Positions 16,222 through 24,303 of a stretch of 64,000 nt of DNA are shown here, piece by piece. The notes under the pieces were generated by a model. The model saw only the letters and a list, made by a program, of their open reading frames with translations, was not told the DNA's origin and searched no databases. The position numbers and the translations under genes were made by a program. The stretch's first letter is position 1. Every line of letters begins with the position of its first letter. The stretch comes from Rhizobium sp. 18065 (GTDB lineage Bacteria > Pseudomonadota > Alphaproteobacteria > Rhizobiales > Rhizobiaceae). The DNA is taken from NCBI RefSeq assembly GCF_902706095.1, contig NZ_CACSJP010000001.1, positions 496,001-560,000 on the forward strand, in the 5' to 3' direction.

Positions 16222-16971
16222 TCAGAAGATACCGAAGTCCGGTCGGTCCTGGTAATCCGCGAGTGCAGACGTCCTGAGGGCCTCTAGCGCAGCCTTATGG
16301 GGCTTCCGGAGCGCGGGTGCAGTCCACGCCTCGCCACGGCTCGTCTTCAAACCGATCGCGTTCAGTGCGTCTACCAGGGCCGGCACAGAGAGATCCTGCC
16401 AGTCGTTCTTCCGGATAGCCGCGGCGATCTCATTGATCTTGTCCTCGGCACGGCGCTTGTTCGATGCCGCCCCTAACTTCTGAGCTTCCGGAAGGTTGGT
16501 CCTGTTTCCCAGCTTCACCCCCTCAGCCTTCTTCCTCTCGAGCGCGCGCGTGGTTCGCTCCGAGATCATATTTCCTTCGACCTCCGCACGCGCGGCACGG
16601 CTGGCGAGCACAAGACGATTGCTGGTGCGACCTTCCGAGACTGAGACAACCATGATCCTCCGATCGCGCATGATGTGTTCAATGGTCTTGGTATTCCGAG
16701 ACAACCGATCGAGCCCGTCAACGAGAACGTCGACGTCATTGGCCTTGGCAAAGTCGAGCGCGCTCTGCAGACCGGGCCGATTTTCGAGGTTCTTCTCACC
16801 ACGACCGCTGGCCACATCCTGGAACCACTCTACTATCTCCACACCATCAGCGTCAGCATAGGCACGGATGGATGCCTTCTGCCCTTCCAGGCCGATTCCG
16901 GTTTCACCCTGCTTGTCGGTGGATACGCGAATGTAGGCGATTGCCTGCTTGGACGTGTGATAGGTAGCCAT
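16222..16971 (-). CDS. Serine recombinase (resolvase/invertase family)
   Basis: Predicted 249-aa site-specific recombinase. The resolvase catalytic domain starts AIAYIRVSTDKQ, with nucleophile S17 in the usual context, and continues with VDVLVDGLDRLSRN, the conserved DRLxR segment. The C-terminal part (LSVPALVDALNAIGLKT then APALRK) resembles a recombinase helix-turn-helix. Length fits small resolvase/invertase proteins rather than large phage integrases. It probably resolved multimers or inverted DNA on the element that brought the surrounding genes. No good Shine-Dalgarno sequence precedes the ATG; the promoter with TGATCAA repeats at 17017-17076 drives it. Confidence 0.85.
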   Translation of the reverse strand: MATYHTSKQAIAYIRVSTDKQGETGIGLEGQKASIRAYADADGVEIVEWFQDVASGRGEKNLENRPGLQSALDFAKANDVDVLVDGLDRLSRNTKTIEHIMRDRRIMVVSVSEGRTSNRLVLASRAARAEVEGNMISERTTRALERKKAEGVKLGNRTNLPEAQKLGAASNKRRAEDKINEIAAAIRKNDWQDLSVPALVDALNAIGLKTSRGEAWTAPALRKPHKAALEALRTSALADYQDRPDFGIF

Positions 16972-17016
16972 GAGGGAGATGTCTCTAAGAGGAAGAGGAA
17001 GGGGTAGTGGAGTGAG

Positions 17017-17076
17017 TGATCAAGACTATACGATACCGTTTAGAGATGATCAAGTCTGTAGGGGGTGATCAACTCT
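17017..17076 (-). promoter_or_regulatory. Recombinase promoter with three TGATCAA repeats
   Basis: Minus-strand TTGATC (17053-17048) and TATAGT (17030-17025) are 17 bp apart. The repeat TGATCAAGACT (17017-17027), TGATCAAGTCT (17047-17057) and TGATCAACTCT (17066-17076) covers the -35, overlaps the -10 and lies upstream. Each contains the palindrome TGATCA. This fits binding sites for a repressor of the recombinase. Confidence 0.55.
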
Positions 17077-17272
17077 AAATGCCTGACCGTGCAGGTGAGC
17101 CAACCTTGGTGTCGCCACCAACGTGCTACCCTGCGGTCATGCGGTCGATCCCTAGGAACGCTGCCGTTCCCCGGTTCGGGGCTGCTCACTAAGTCGAGGA
17201 ATATGGTAGGGTGGAAAAGGCGAGCAGGCAGAGCGACACTGCCTCAGACCCGTCAACTGCGAGGTGAAGACG

Positions 17273-17452
17273 ATGAACAACAATAGGGAGAAGCTCATTC
17301 GGCGGGCCAGGCCTGGCCACAAACCGCTGGACGCCGGTGACCTTGTGGCGAGAGAGTATGAGCGGCATGGGGCTCTCATTGCGGCGCTTAGGCAGTCCGA
17401 GGCTGACGAGAAAGCTGTCCAAGATCCGGTGAACAATACGGACGTCGAGTAG
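17273..17452 (+). CDS. Small hypothetical protein (59 aa)
   Basis: Predicted 59-aa hydrophilic protein (MNNNREKLIRRARPGHKPLD at the start). ATG 17273 has GAGGTGA 5 nt upstream, a better start than GTG 17264, which overlaps that site. It is the only plus-strand gene between the recombinase and hipA and ends 34 nt from the hipA stop. No recognised family; the good ribosome-binding site is the main support. Confidence 0.45.
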   Translation: MNNNREKLIRRARPGHKPLDAGDLVAREYERHGALIAALRQSEADEKAVQDPVNNTDVE

Positions 17453-17485
17453 TAGGCCGTCCTTGCTGCAAGGCCGCTGTGGCGC

Positions 17486-18748
17486 CTACGTGCTCGGCTT
17501 CTCCAGCGCCCTTCGCACCAGCGCGCATCTGGTGTCGATGATTTTCCGAACTGTCTTCAAGATCGGGTGATAGGTGCCGTTCTCGGACATCTCTTCCACC
17601 AGCGCATCGGCTTCCGGCCCGATCGCGTCAGCCATACGTAGCAACTCTCCGGCGAGCATCCGCGTTGCGGCCTTGTTGGACGGCACCAGCGACGCCCAGT
17701 GCTCCATCTGGATCGTGTCTGGCAGTGACCTGCCACCGAGAGCCATTGCCATCTTCTTTGACAGACGAGGATAGGCAGCTGTGCAGATGGCGTCATACAT
17801 CGGCGCCAGGTCCGGTGCTTTTCCACGATAGAGCAGGGCGTAGTTCTTGGCGTGTGCGTCGGCATTGCCGATCAGGTAGTGGAATATGAGCATACGCTGG
17901 AAGCGCAGTGTCTCGGCCGCGGGCTTGGCCGTTGTGTGCCGGATTAGTTCGATGCTCCGCCTTATGCCGGGGCCACCTTCTTCCTCATACTTGAGCTCCG
18001 GGGGAACGCTCAACGCCTGGCAGAAGTCTTCCTGGTGTAGACGCTCGATCCGGCCGTCATCAAGCGTCAGGCGATCGTAGCGCTCGACGAGGAAGTAATC
18101 GACCTTGCCAGCCGTGCCCTTCGACACAGCGGGGACGTCGAGGCCGAGGCGCCGCCCCAGGCTCATGCAGAACACTTCGTTCTCCACCGTGCCATCGAGG
18201 CCCTGGATGAAGGGTTTCAGGATGTGTGTCGTCGGTCGGCCGCCCCGAGGCAACAGTATCTGGCCCTTGATGACGGTGACGGCGAGCTTGTCTTGGGCGC
18301 CGGCAAGCGACAGCCGCACGTCGGCTTCCCCGCCGAGCAGGGGCCTCTGTCTGAGCAGTGAGAGGATCTCTTCGAGGTGCTGCTCATCGAGTGCTTCGGC
18401 ATCGTCTGTCCTTCCTGCCGGTGGGAGCTGTCCTGGCGGAACGAGCGACAAGGCACCCGCACACTCCCCACCGACAACCTCAAGCAGCCCGAAGGCGTTT
18501 GCCGAGGATATTCCCAGGGCTGCAGCCAATCGACGTCGGGCGCCTTCATCAGGCAGCAGCCCCGAGAAGAAAGGACGGGCGACTCGATCGGCAAAAGGTT
18601 CTTCTCGCACCGGTAGGGACACCGATACGGCGACTGGATCGCTGGCGAGGTAGTCGCCGTCATAAGCGAAGGTGAGCGAGGCGTCGCTGTCCTGGTTGAG
18701 CTCGCCGGCCTTTCGATCCTTGAGATAGACGTCCAGCACGCGGCTCAT
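17486..18748 (-). CDS. hipA: HipA-type serine/threonine kinase toxin
   Basis: Predicted 420-aa HipA-family kinase, the toxin of a type II toxin-antitoxin module. In E. coli HipA phosphorylates glutamyl-tRNA synthetase and promotes dormancy; the target here is unknown. Visible features: N-terminal HipA domain (SLPVREEPF, FFSGLLPDEGARR), the Gly-rich activation segment SLAGAQDKLAV with S147 at the autophosphorylation position, HILKP (K178), catalytic NADAHAKN (295-302) and the metal-binding D319 in APMYDAI. All key residues are present, so it looks active. Its start overlaps hipB by 4 nt on the same strand. Confidence 0.92.
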   Translation of the reverse strand: MSRVLDVYLKDRKAGELNQDSDASLTFAYDGDYLASDPVAVSVSLPVREEPFADRVARPFFSGLLPDEGARRRLAAALGISSANAFGLLEVVGGECAGALSLVPPGQLPPAGRTDDAEALDEQHLEEILSLLRQRPLLGGEADVRLSLAGAQDKLAVTVIKGQILLPRGGRPTTHILKPFIQGLDGTVENEVFCMSLGRRLGLDVPAVSKGTAGKVDYFLVERYDRLTLDDGRIERLHQEDFCQALSVPPELKYEEEGGPGIRRSIELIRHTTAKPAAETLRFQRMLIFHYLIGNADAHAKNYALLYRGKAPDLAPMYDAICTAAYPRLSKKMAMALGGRSLPDTIQMEHWASLVPSNKAATRMLAGELLRMADAIGPEADALVEEMSENGTYHPILKTVRKIIDTRCALVRRALEKPST

Positions 18749-18969
18749 GAGGAGGCACCGCGAGAGGTGATGCTGACAGTCAAGCCGAGCGTCTGCAGGA
18801 CGATCAGAGCCAGTCCGACCCGACAGCTTTCCTTGCCGCTCTCCAGCTCACGCACGAACCGCACGCCCACGCCTGCGACGCCGGCAAGTTGTTCCTGCGT
18901 CAATTGCTGGCGCTTTCGCTCGGCGCGGATAAGCTGACCGAGAGCTACGCTGTCAGAGATCGTTGCCAT
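18745..18969 (-). CDS. hipB: HipB-type HTH antitoxin/repressor
   Basis: Predicted 74-aa XRE-type regulator (LGQLIRAERKRQQLTQEQLA, then GVGVRFVRELESGKES). In HipBA modules it neutralises HipA and represses the operon. ATG 18969 is preferred; a longer frame to 19020 would run through the first operator. Three copies of its likely operator lie upstream with 50-bp spacing (18976-19100). It overlaps hipA by 4 nt, consistent with translational coupling. Confidence 0.88.
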   Translation of the reverse strand: MATISDSVALGQLIRAERKRQQLTQEQLAGVAGVGVRFVRELESGKESCRVGLALIVLQTLGLTVSITSRGASS

Positions 18970-18975
18970 GTGATT

Positions 18976-19100
18976 CGTCCCTTTCGGGACGATTGAAGCA
19001 CAATAGTCGAGTGATTGCACGAAAAAGAACCGATCGGGACGATCGAAGCTTGAGCTGCTTGCCGTGGACTCGAATCGACCCGATCGGGACTGATGAAAGC
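18976..19100 (-). promoter_or_regulatory. Three hipBA operator repeats at exact 50-bp spacing
   Basis: The motif CGATCGGGACGATCGAAGC recurs: CTTTCGGGACGATTGAAGC at 18981, the full form at 19031 and CGATCGGGACTGATGAAAGC at 19081. The first also forms the dyad CGTCCC-TTTC-GGGACG (18976-18991) just before hipB. Spacing of 50 bp (about five helical turns) places all sites on one DNA face, as for cooperative HipB binding. Confidence 0.65.
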
Positions 19101-19160
19101 TACCGGCAGGGAGGTGCCGATACAGAGGTCGATCAGCCGTTAACCTCGCCTCGGTCTGAT

Positions 19161-19190
19161 CCGGAAAAGTGGTGCGGAAAACTGTTCCGG
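19161..19190. repeat. Small palindromic intergenic repeat
   Basis: CCGGAA (19161-19166) and TTCCGG (19185-19190) bracket an AAAAGTGGTGCGGAAAAC core. This looks like the short palindromes common between genes in Rhizobiaceae. It lies between hipBA and tRNA-Gln, near the edge of the accessory region. Confidence 0.35.
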
Positions 19191-19243
19191 TTGCCTTTGA
19201 CGCCGGTCAGCTAAGTGCCTGAAAATTAAGGAAAAAGAGGAAT

Positions 19244-19317
19244 TGGCTGGGGAACCTGGATTCGAACCAAGATTAACGGAGTCAGAGTCCGTCGTTCTAC
19301 CGTTGAACTATTCCCCA
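19244..19317 (-). tRNA. tRNA-Gln (anticodon CTG)
   Basis: Seventy-four-nucleotide tRNA with encoded CCA. Acceptor TGGGGAA pairs with TTCCCCA; the anticodon arm ACGGA-CTCTGAC-TCCGT gives CTG, reading CAG glutamine codons; the T-arm loop is TTCGAAT. The 3' end faces the accessory block to the left, so this is a plausible former integration site. I found no second copy of its 3' end in the window. Confidence 0.95.
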
Positions 19318-19532
19318 GCAGGGTTCGGGTGCGAAGATCGTGCGCCCGTCGGTGAGGCGGGCTTATAACCAAAAGGTGGACGATTGCAAATACCCGCTGC
19401 GAAAAAAAATCGCGAATGATGTCGATTGTTTACGGGCGACGCTTTGCCGGTTGGGCTGAGCGTGCCGGGCGGCAAAGCGGCAGCCCCGGATTTGGTGAGA
19501 AAAACCGTTTGGCTTGAGGGTCTTGCGCTGGT

Positions 19533-21401
19533 ATGCTGGCACCAACGAAAATGGATATGACACCAGCGGCATGCGTCAATCTTGATGCCTTGCGCGGTGT
19601 ATTGGAAAACTCAGTGACAGACCCCGACCGCGGCGGAAAGCCGAAAAGCGAGGGGGCGTCGACGGGCAAGCGCAAGGGCGGGAATTCCCGCCGGCGCGGC
19701 AAGGGAAGAAAGACAGCGGCGGCGCAAGCCGGTGCGGAACTTTCGACTTTGGCAGGATCGGCTGGTGAGCAGGTTCTGGTTCGACGTTCCGAAACAGTGG
19801 TTGCGGATGGACCCATCCGCAAGCGAAAGCGCCGTCGTCGCAGCAAGGCGGCCTCAGGTGCACCCGCGATATCGTCCGTGACATCGCCGGTGACATCGGC
19901 TGCGTCCGCCACGGCAAAACACACGTCATCGCAGGATGTTGCGCCTCAAGATGGAAAGTCTGAGGGTTCTCCATCATCAGCCCATGGCTCCGGCCCGGGA
20001 TTGGCGCCGGCTGACAACGCAGCCGTGCGTGCGTCGTCCGTCGGCGGGCGTGAGGTGGCTCCGCAGCATGGCCGTGATCCGGGCCAGACCGCCGGCGAGC
20101 CGCGTTCGGGTCGCAAGCGCCGCCGCAATCGGCGGGGTGCCCAGGCCATTGCCCGTCCCGGCCAGGTGCGGCCGCTTGCCGGCTCGCAGCCCCCCGCCGG
20201 CAAACCGGCTTCGTCCGGTAAGCTTGCTGTGTCCGGCGGTCATGCCGCCGGTGCCAGCGCGCGCGCGCCGGAGATCCAGCCGCAGCCTGACAGCCAGGCG
20301 CCGCGCGTGGCGCAATCCGCTCATCCGCATGATCGTCCCCATCCGGATCGCAATCGCTCGACTGCCACCGAGGGCTCGCATGACGATCTCTACGCGGCGC
20401 TCGATCTCGGCACCAACAATTGCCGCCTGCTGATTGCCCAGCCGACCCGGCCCGGCCAGTTCCGCGTCGTCGATGCCTTTTCGCGCATCGTCCGTCTCGG
20501 CGAGGGGCTGGCGGCCACCGGGCGGCTGTCGCAGGACGCCATGGACCGCGCCGTCGAGGCCTTGCGCATCTGCGCGACAAAACTCGCCGGTCGCGAAATC
20601 CGCCGCATGCGTCTGATCGCCACCGAGGCCTGCCGCGCGGCCGAGAACGGCGAGGAATTTCTTGCCCGCGTCACGGTCGAGACGGGATTGGACCTCGAGA
20701 TCATCAACCGCGAAACCGAGGCGCGGCTTGCCGTGTCCGGTTGCTCGTCGCTGGTCGGCCGCGAAGCGCGCTCCGTCGTGCTGTTCGATATCGGCGGCGG
20801 TTCGTCGGAAATCGCGGTGATCCGCATCAATGATAACCGCTCCAGCCGGCTGGCCAACCATATCACCCACTGGACCTCGCTGCCTGTCGGCGTCGTGACC
20901 CTGTCCGAGCGCCATGGTGGCCGCGATGTCACGCCCGAGGTCTTCGAGGCGATGACCTCCGAGGTTGCCGGCATGCTGTCGCATTTCGATTGCCCGCCTG
21001 TGCCGCTCGGACCCGGCGGCGCCCCGGAGGATTTCCATCTGATCGGCACCTCCGGCACGGTCACCACGCTTGCCGGCGTGCATCTCGACCTGCCGCGCTA
21101 TGATCGCCGCAAGGTCGATGGCGTCTGGCTGTCCGATGCCGAAGTCACGGCCATGCAGGCCAAGCTTCTGTCCTGGGATTTTGCCGGCCGTGCCGCCAAC
21201 CCTTGCATCGGCCCGGATCGCGCCGATCTGGTCCTGGCCGGCTGTGCCATTCTCGAGGCCATTCGTCGTCGCTGGCCGTCCACCCGCATGCGGGTTGCCG
21301 ACCGCGGCCTGCGCGAGGGCCTGTTGACCGACATGATGGCGGATGACGGCGTCTGGCGCCGTGGCCGCAATCGTCGCCCACCACATTTCAGGGAGCGCTG
21401 A
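19533..21401 (+). CDS. ppx: Ppx/GppA-family phosphatase with long basic N-terminus
   Basis: Predicted 622-aa protein. Residues about 284-600 are an exopolyphosphatase/guanosine pentaphosphate phosphohydrolase domain: first phosphate loop ALDLGTNNCRLLI, second loop FDIGGGSSEI, and the RLGEGLAATGRL segment. It should degrade polyphosphate or pppGpp. The first about 280 residues are low complexity, rich in Arg, Lys, Ala, Gly and Ser (GKRKGGNSRRRGKGRK; RKRKRRRRSK), probably disordered and nucleic-acid or polyphosphate binding. The true start is uncertain (ATG 19533, 19551 or 19557; none has a strong ribosome-binding site). It ends 3 nt before rlmE, so the two are likely co-transcribed, as is common in rhizobia. 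Confidence 0.88.
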   Translation: MLAPTKMDMTPAACVNLDALRGVLENSVTDPDRGGKPKSEGASTGKRKGGNSRRRGKGRKTAAAQAGAELSTLAGSAGEQVLVRRSETVVADGPIRKRKRRRRSKAASGAPAISSVTSPVTSAASATAKHTSSQDVAPQDGKSEGSPSSAHGSGPGLAPADNAAVRASSVGGREVAPQHGRDPGQTAGEPRSGRKRRRNRRGAQAIARPGQVRPLAGSQPPAGKPASSGKLAVSGGHAAGASARAPEIQPQPDSQAPRVAQSAHPHDRPHPDRNRSTATEGSHDDLYAALDLGTNNCRLLIAQPTRPGQFRVVDAFSRIVRLGEGLAATGRLSQDAMDRAVEALRICATKLAGREIRRMRLIATEACRAAENGEEFLARVTVETGLDLEIINRETEARLAVSGCSSLVGREARSVVLFDIGGGSSEIAVIRINDNRSSRLANHITHWTSLPVGVVTLSERHGGRDVTPEVFEAMTSEVAGMLSHFDCPPVPLGPGGAPEDFHLIGTSGTVTTLAGVHLDLPRYDRRKVDGVWLSDAEVTAMQAKLLSWDFAGRAANPCIGPDRADLVLAGCAILEAIRRRWPSTRMRVADRGLREGLLTDMMADDGVWRRGRNRRPPHFRER

Positions 21402-21404
21402 GCC

Positions 21405-22196
21405 ATGAGCAAGCCACCGATCGGCGGCAATCGCACCGGCCGCAAACTTGGCCAGAAGGTCAAGAAGGGCAAGCTGAAGGCGTCGTCCAGACGCTGGATC
21501 GAACGCCATATCAATGACCCCTATGTGCAGCGCGCCAAGCTCGAGGGCTACCGCGCCCGCGCCGCGTTCAAGCTGCTCGAGATCGACGAGAAGCACCAGA
21601 TCCTGAAGGGCGCCGAGCGCATCATCGACCTGGGCGCTGCTCCGGGCAGCTGGTCGCAGATCGCCGCCAAGGTCACCGATTCTACCGATGACGATATCCG
21701 CGTCGCGGCCATCGATTTTCTGGAAATGGCGCCTTTGCCGGGCGTCAAGATCCTGCAACTCGACTTCCTCGATCCCGATGCGCCGCGCCAGCTGATCGAG
21801 GCGATTGGTGGCACGCCGGATCTCGTTTTGTCCGATATGGCTGCCCCGACCACCGGTCATCACCGGACAGACCACTTGCGCACCATGCATCTGTGCGAAG
21901 TCGCGGCCTATTTCGCCATCGAGGTTCTTGGTCCCGGCGGCCATTTCCTGGCCAAGACCTTTCAGGGCGGTACCGAGAAGGATCTGCTCGATCTTTTGAA
22001 GAAGAATTTCAAGCAGGTCATCCACGTCAAGCCAGGCGCATCGCGTCAGGAATCGGTCGAAATGTTCCTGCTCGCCAAGGATTTCAAGGGCAAGCGCATC
22101 GGCCTCGAGGACCACATTCGTGATCACGAAGAGCATGATGGCGAATTTGCATACGATCCTCGCGAGGATGCGCCGGCCGACGAAAACCAGGATTGA
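21405..22196 (+). CDS. rlmE: 23S rRNA 2'-O-methyltransferase RlmE (FtsJ/RrmJ)
   Basis: Predicted 263-aa AdoMet-dependent methyltransferase that modifies U2552 of 23S rRNA (E. coli numbering) on the 50S subunit. The K-D-K-E catalytic tetrad is visible: K56 (RAAFKLLEI), D144 (LVLSDMAAP), K184 (FLAKTFQGG) and E216 (SRQESVEMF). The AdoMet loop reads [13 protein letters not shown]. The N-terminus has a basic extension usual in alphaproteobacterial members ([14 protein letters not shown]). It follows ppx by 3 nt. Confidence 0.95.
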   Translation: MSKPPIGGNRTGRKLGQKVKKGKLKASSRRWIERHINDPYVQRAKLEGYRARAAFKLLEIDEKHQILKGAERIIDLGAAPGSWSQIAAKVTDSTDDDIRVAAIDFLEMAPLPGVKILQLDFLDPDAPRQLIEAIGGTPDLVLSDMAAPTTGHHRTDHLRTMHLCEVAAYFAIEVLGPGGHFLAKTFQGGTEKDLLDLLKKNFKQVIHVKPGASRQESVEMFLLAKDFKGKRIGLEDHIRDHEEHDGEFAYDPREDAPADENQD

Positions 22197-22235
22197 CGGA
22201 CAAGATAGGGACAGGCGCAGCCGGGGAGACGTTGA

Positions 22236-22616
22236 ATGCTGCTTTACATCACGCTCGGTTCAACCGATCTCGCCCGGTCGCAGATCTTCTATGATGCGGT
22301 TCTGGCAAGTCTGTCTCTGGTTCGCCGTGTCACCGAACATGACGAACTGGGTTATGGCGAGGAGGCGGACACGCGCTGCCGCCTCTGGGTTCTGACCCCG
22401 GTCAATGGCGAAAGCGCCAGTTTCGGCAATGGCGCGATGACGGCGCTGGAAGCCCAGAGCCGCGACGCGGTCGATGCCTTTCATGCGGCAGCGCTCGCCA
22501 ATGGCGGCACCGATGAAGGGGCTCCCGGTCTCAGGCCCTATCATGCCAGCTTTTATGCCTGCTATGTCCGCGATCCCGATGGCAACAAGCTGTCGGCTGT
22601 GTGCGAAAAGCCCTGA
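22236..22616 (+). CDS. VOC (glyoxalase/bleomycin-resistance) family protein
   Basis: Predicted 126-aa single-domain VOC protein (LLYITLGSTDLARSQIFYDA at the start; YACYVRDPDGNKLSAVCEKP at the end). The fold supports metal-dependent lyase, isomerase or binding functions; the substrate cannot be told. It begins 39 nt after rlmE and ends 15 nt before the convergent MFS gene. Confidence 0.8.
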   Translation: MLLYITLGSTDLARSQIFYDAVLASLSLVRRVTEHDELGYGEEADTRCRLWVLTPVNGESASFGNGAMTALEAQSRDAVDAFHAAALANGGTDEGAPGLRPYHASFYACYVRDPDGNKLSAVCEKP

Positions 22617-22631
22617 ACGGCAATCACGGCG

Positions 22632-24038
22632 TCACTTCACCGCAATGGTGTCTGTCTCTGCGGATCGGCGATAGCCGGAGACCGCCGATCCGACATCGCG
22701 GGGTAGCCCGAAAAACGGGATGATTGCGAAGACGGAAAGCCCGGCCACGACCGCAAACGCGACGTGGAAATCAGCAAGCGACAATGCGCCGCCGGACAGC
22801 CTCGTGCTGGTTTCGAGAATGGCGGCCGCCACGGCAACCCCGAGCGCCAGGCTGATCTGCTGCAGCACCGAGGTCAGCGACGTGGCCTGGCTTGCATGCC
22901 GGTCGTCGATCTCGGCATAACCGAGCGTATTGACGCCGGTGAAGAAGAACGACCGGAAAAAACCGCCGATCAGCAGGAACGCCATGATCACCGCGATCGG
23001 CGTTGCCGGGGTGAAGAACGCATTGGCGGCCGTCGTCAATGTGCCGCCAAGACCGGCTGCGATCAGGATATTGCGGAAGCCGGCAGCCGCGAAGGCGCGC
23101 CGCGCCACGAATTTGGTGGTGATCGCGCCGACCGCTGCAATGAACGTGGTCATGCCGGACTGAAAAGCGCTCATCCCGAAGCCGAGTTGCAGCATCAGCG
23201 GCAGCAGGAACGGTGTCGCACCTGCCGCCAGCCGGAAACCGGTGCCGCCGATGATCGAGGCGCGGAAGCTGCGATTGGCAAACAGGCTGAGGTCGAGCAG
23301 CGGCGCTGCGTGACGGCGTGCGTGCCATACATAGAGTATCAGGCAAACTATGCCGATCACGGTTGCACCGATGCCGACGATGATCGACAGGCCCGGCAGG
23401 CTCATGACGGACAGTCCGAAGACGAGGCCCGAGGCGGCGATCGAACTGAGCGCAAAACCTTTCCAGTCGATCGGTGCTGTGGCCACCGGATCGATCTCGG
23501 GCAGATAGATGCTGGAGAGCCAGAGGCCGGCAAGCCCGATCGGGATATTGATCAGGAAGATCCAGTGCCAACTGAAGAAGGTTGTGATGAAGCCGCCGAC
23601 CGGCGGTCCGGTGATCGGGCCGAGCAGGCCGGGAATGGTCAAGAGCGCCATCGCCGAGACCAGGTCGCTGCGTTTCGTGGTGCGCAACAGAACCAGGCGT
23701 CCCACCGGTGTCATCATCGCGCCACCGATGCCCTGCAGGAACCGCGCCGCGACAAAGGTGGTCAGCGAGCCGGAGATGGCGCAGAACACCGAGCCCAGCA
23801 TGAAGACGACGATCGCCGCGCGGAAAATGCGTTTTGCGCCGAAGCGATCCGCCATCCAGCCGCTGATCGGGATGAAGATCGCCAATGCCACCATATAGGC
23901 GGTCAGTGCCAGCTTCAGGGTGATCGGACCGACATGCAGATCGGCGGCAATCGTCGGCAGGGCCGTGGCGATCACCGTGGAATCCATCTGCTCCATGAAC
24001 AGTGCAACGGCAAGGATCAGCGGTGTGATGCGGTTCAT
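22632..24038 (-). CDS. MFS drug/metabolite exporter (DHA-type)
   Basis: Predicted 468-aa multi-spanning inner-membrane transporter of the major facilitator superfamily. Early segments MEQMDSTVIATALPTIAADL and GWMADRFGAKRIF (motif A) and LLGPITGPPVGGFIT (motif C-like) fit drug:proton antiporters of the EmrB/QacA type. About 12-14 hydrophobic segments are visible. AGGA lies 8 nt before the ATG. No regulator is adjacent; substrate unknown. Confidence 0.85.
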   Translation of the reverse strand: MNRITPLILAVALFMEQMDSTVIATALPTIAADLHVGPITLKLALTAYMVALAIFIPISGWMADRFGAKRIFRAAIVVFMLGSVFCAISGSLTTFVAARFLQGIGGAMMTPVGRLVLLRTTKRSDLVSAMALLTIPGLLGPITGPPVGGFITTFFSWHWIFLINIPIGLAGLWLSSIYLPEIDPVATAPIDWKGFALSSIAASGLVFGLSVMSLPGLSIIVGIGATVIGIVCLILYVWHARRHAAPLLDLSLFANRSFRASIIGGTGFRLAAGATPFLLPLMLQLGFGMSAFQSGMTTFIAAVGAITTKFVARRAFAAAGFRNILIAAGLGGTLTTAANAFFTPATPIAVIMAFLLIGGFFRSFFFTGVNTLGYAEIDDRHASQATSLTSVLQQISLALGVAVAAAILETSTRLSGGALSLADFHVAFAVVAGLSVFAIIPFFGLPRDVGSAVSGYRRSAETDTIAVK

Positions 24039-24303
24039 CGAATTGTCCTGGGGAATGCGGCGGGCAGGGTGTGCGGTGCGTCTTCTATCCTATTCGCGAC
24101 GGCTGTGAAATCATCCTCGGACCTTCCGCAAAAGGATGTTGAGCCGACAGCCAGACATGCGCCAGCCGCACCAATTGTTCCATCTCTCTTCGGGACTATG
24201 GATCACGATGGTGTGAGGCGACTTTCCTCAGTCGCCGTGAAACCTATTTCGCCACGGGAGCTTGGCTTGCCGGGCAGAGGAGTTTTCAACGAGGGAGTTT
24301 TCG

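Noticed and set aside
19244..19317. Search for a duplicated tRNA-Gln 3' end marking an attachment site
   Set aside because: No second copy of the terminal 15-20 bases was found by eye in the accessory block, so no attachment site is claimed.
19977..22136. 719-codon open frame on the minus strand across ppx and rlmE
   Set aside because: It is antisense to two well-supported enzymes; long antisense frames are expected in GC-rich coding DNA. The translation is repetitive His/Arg/Gly/Asp without a family.
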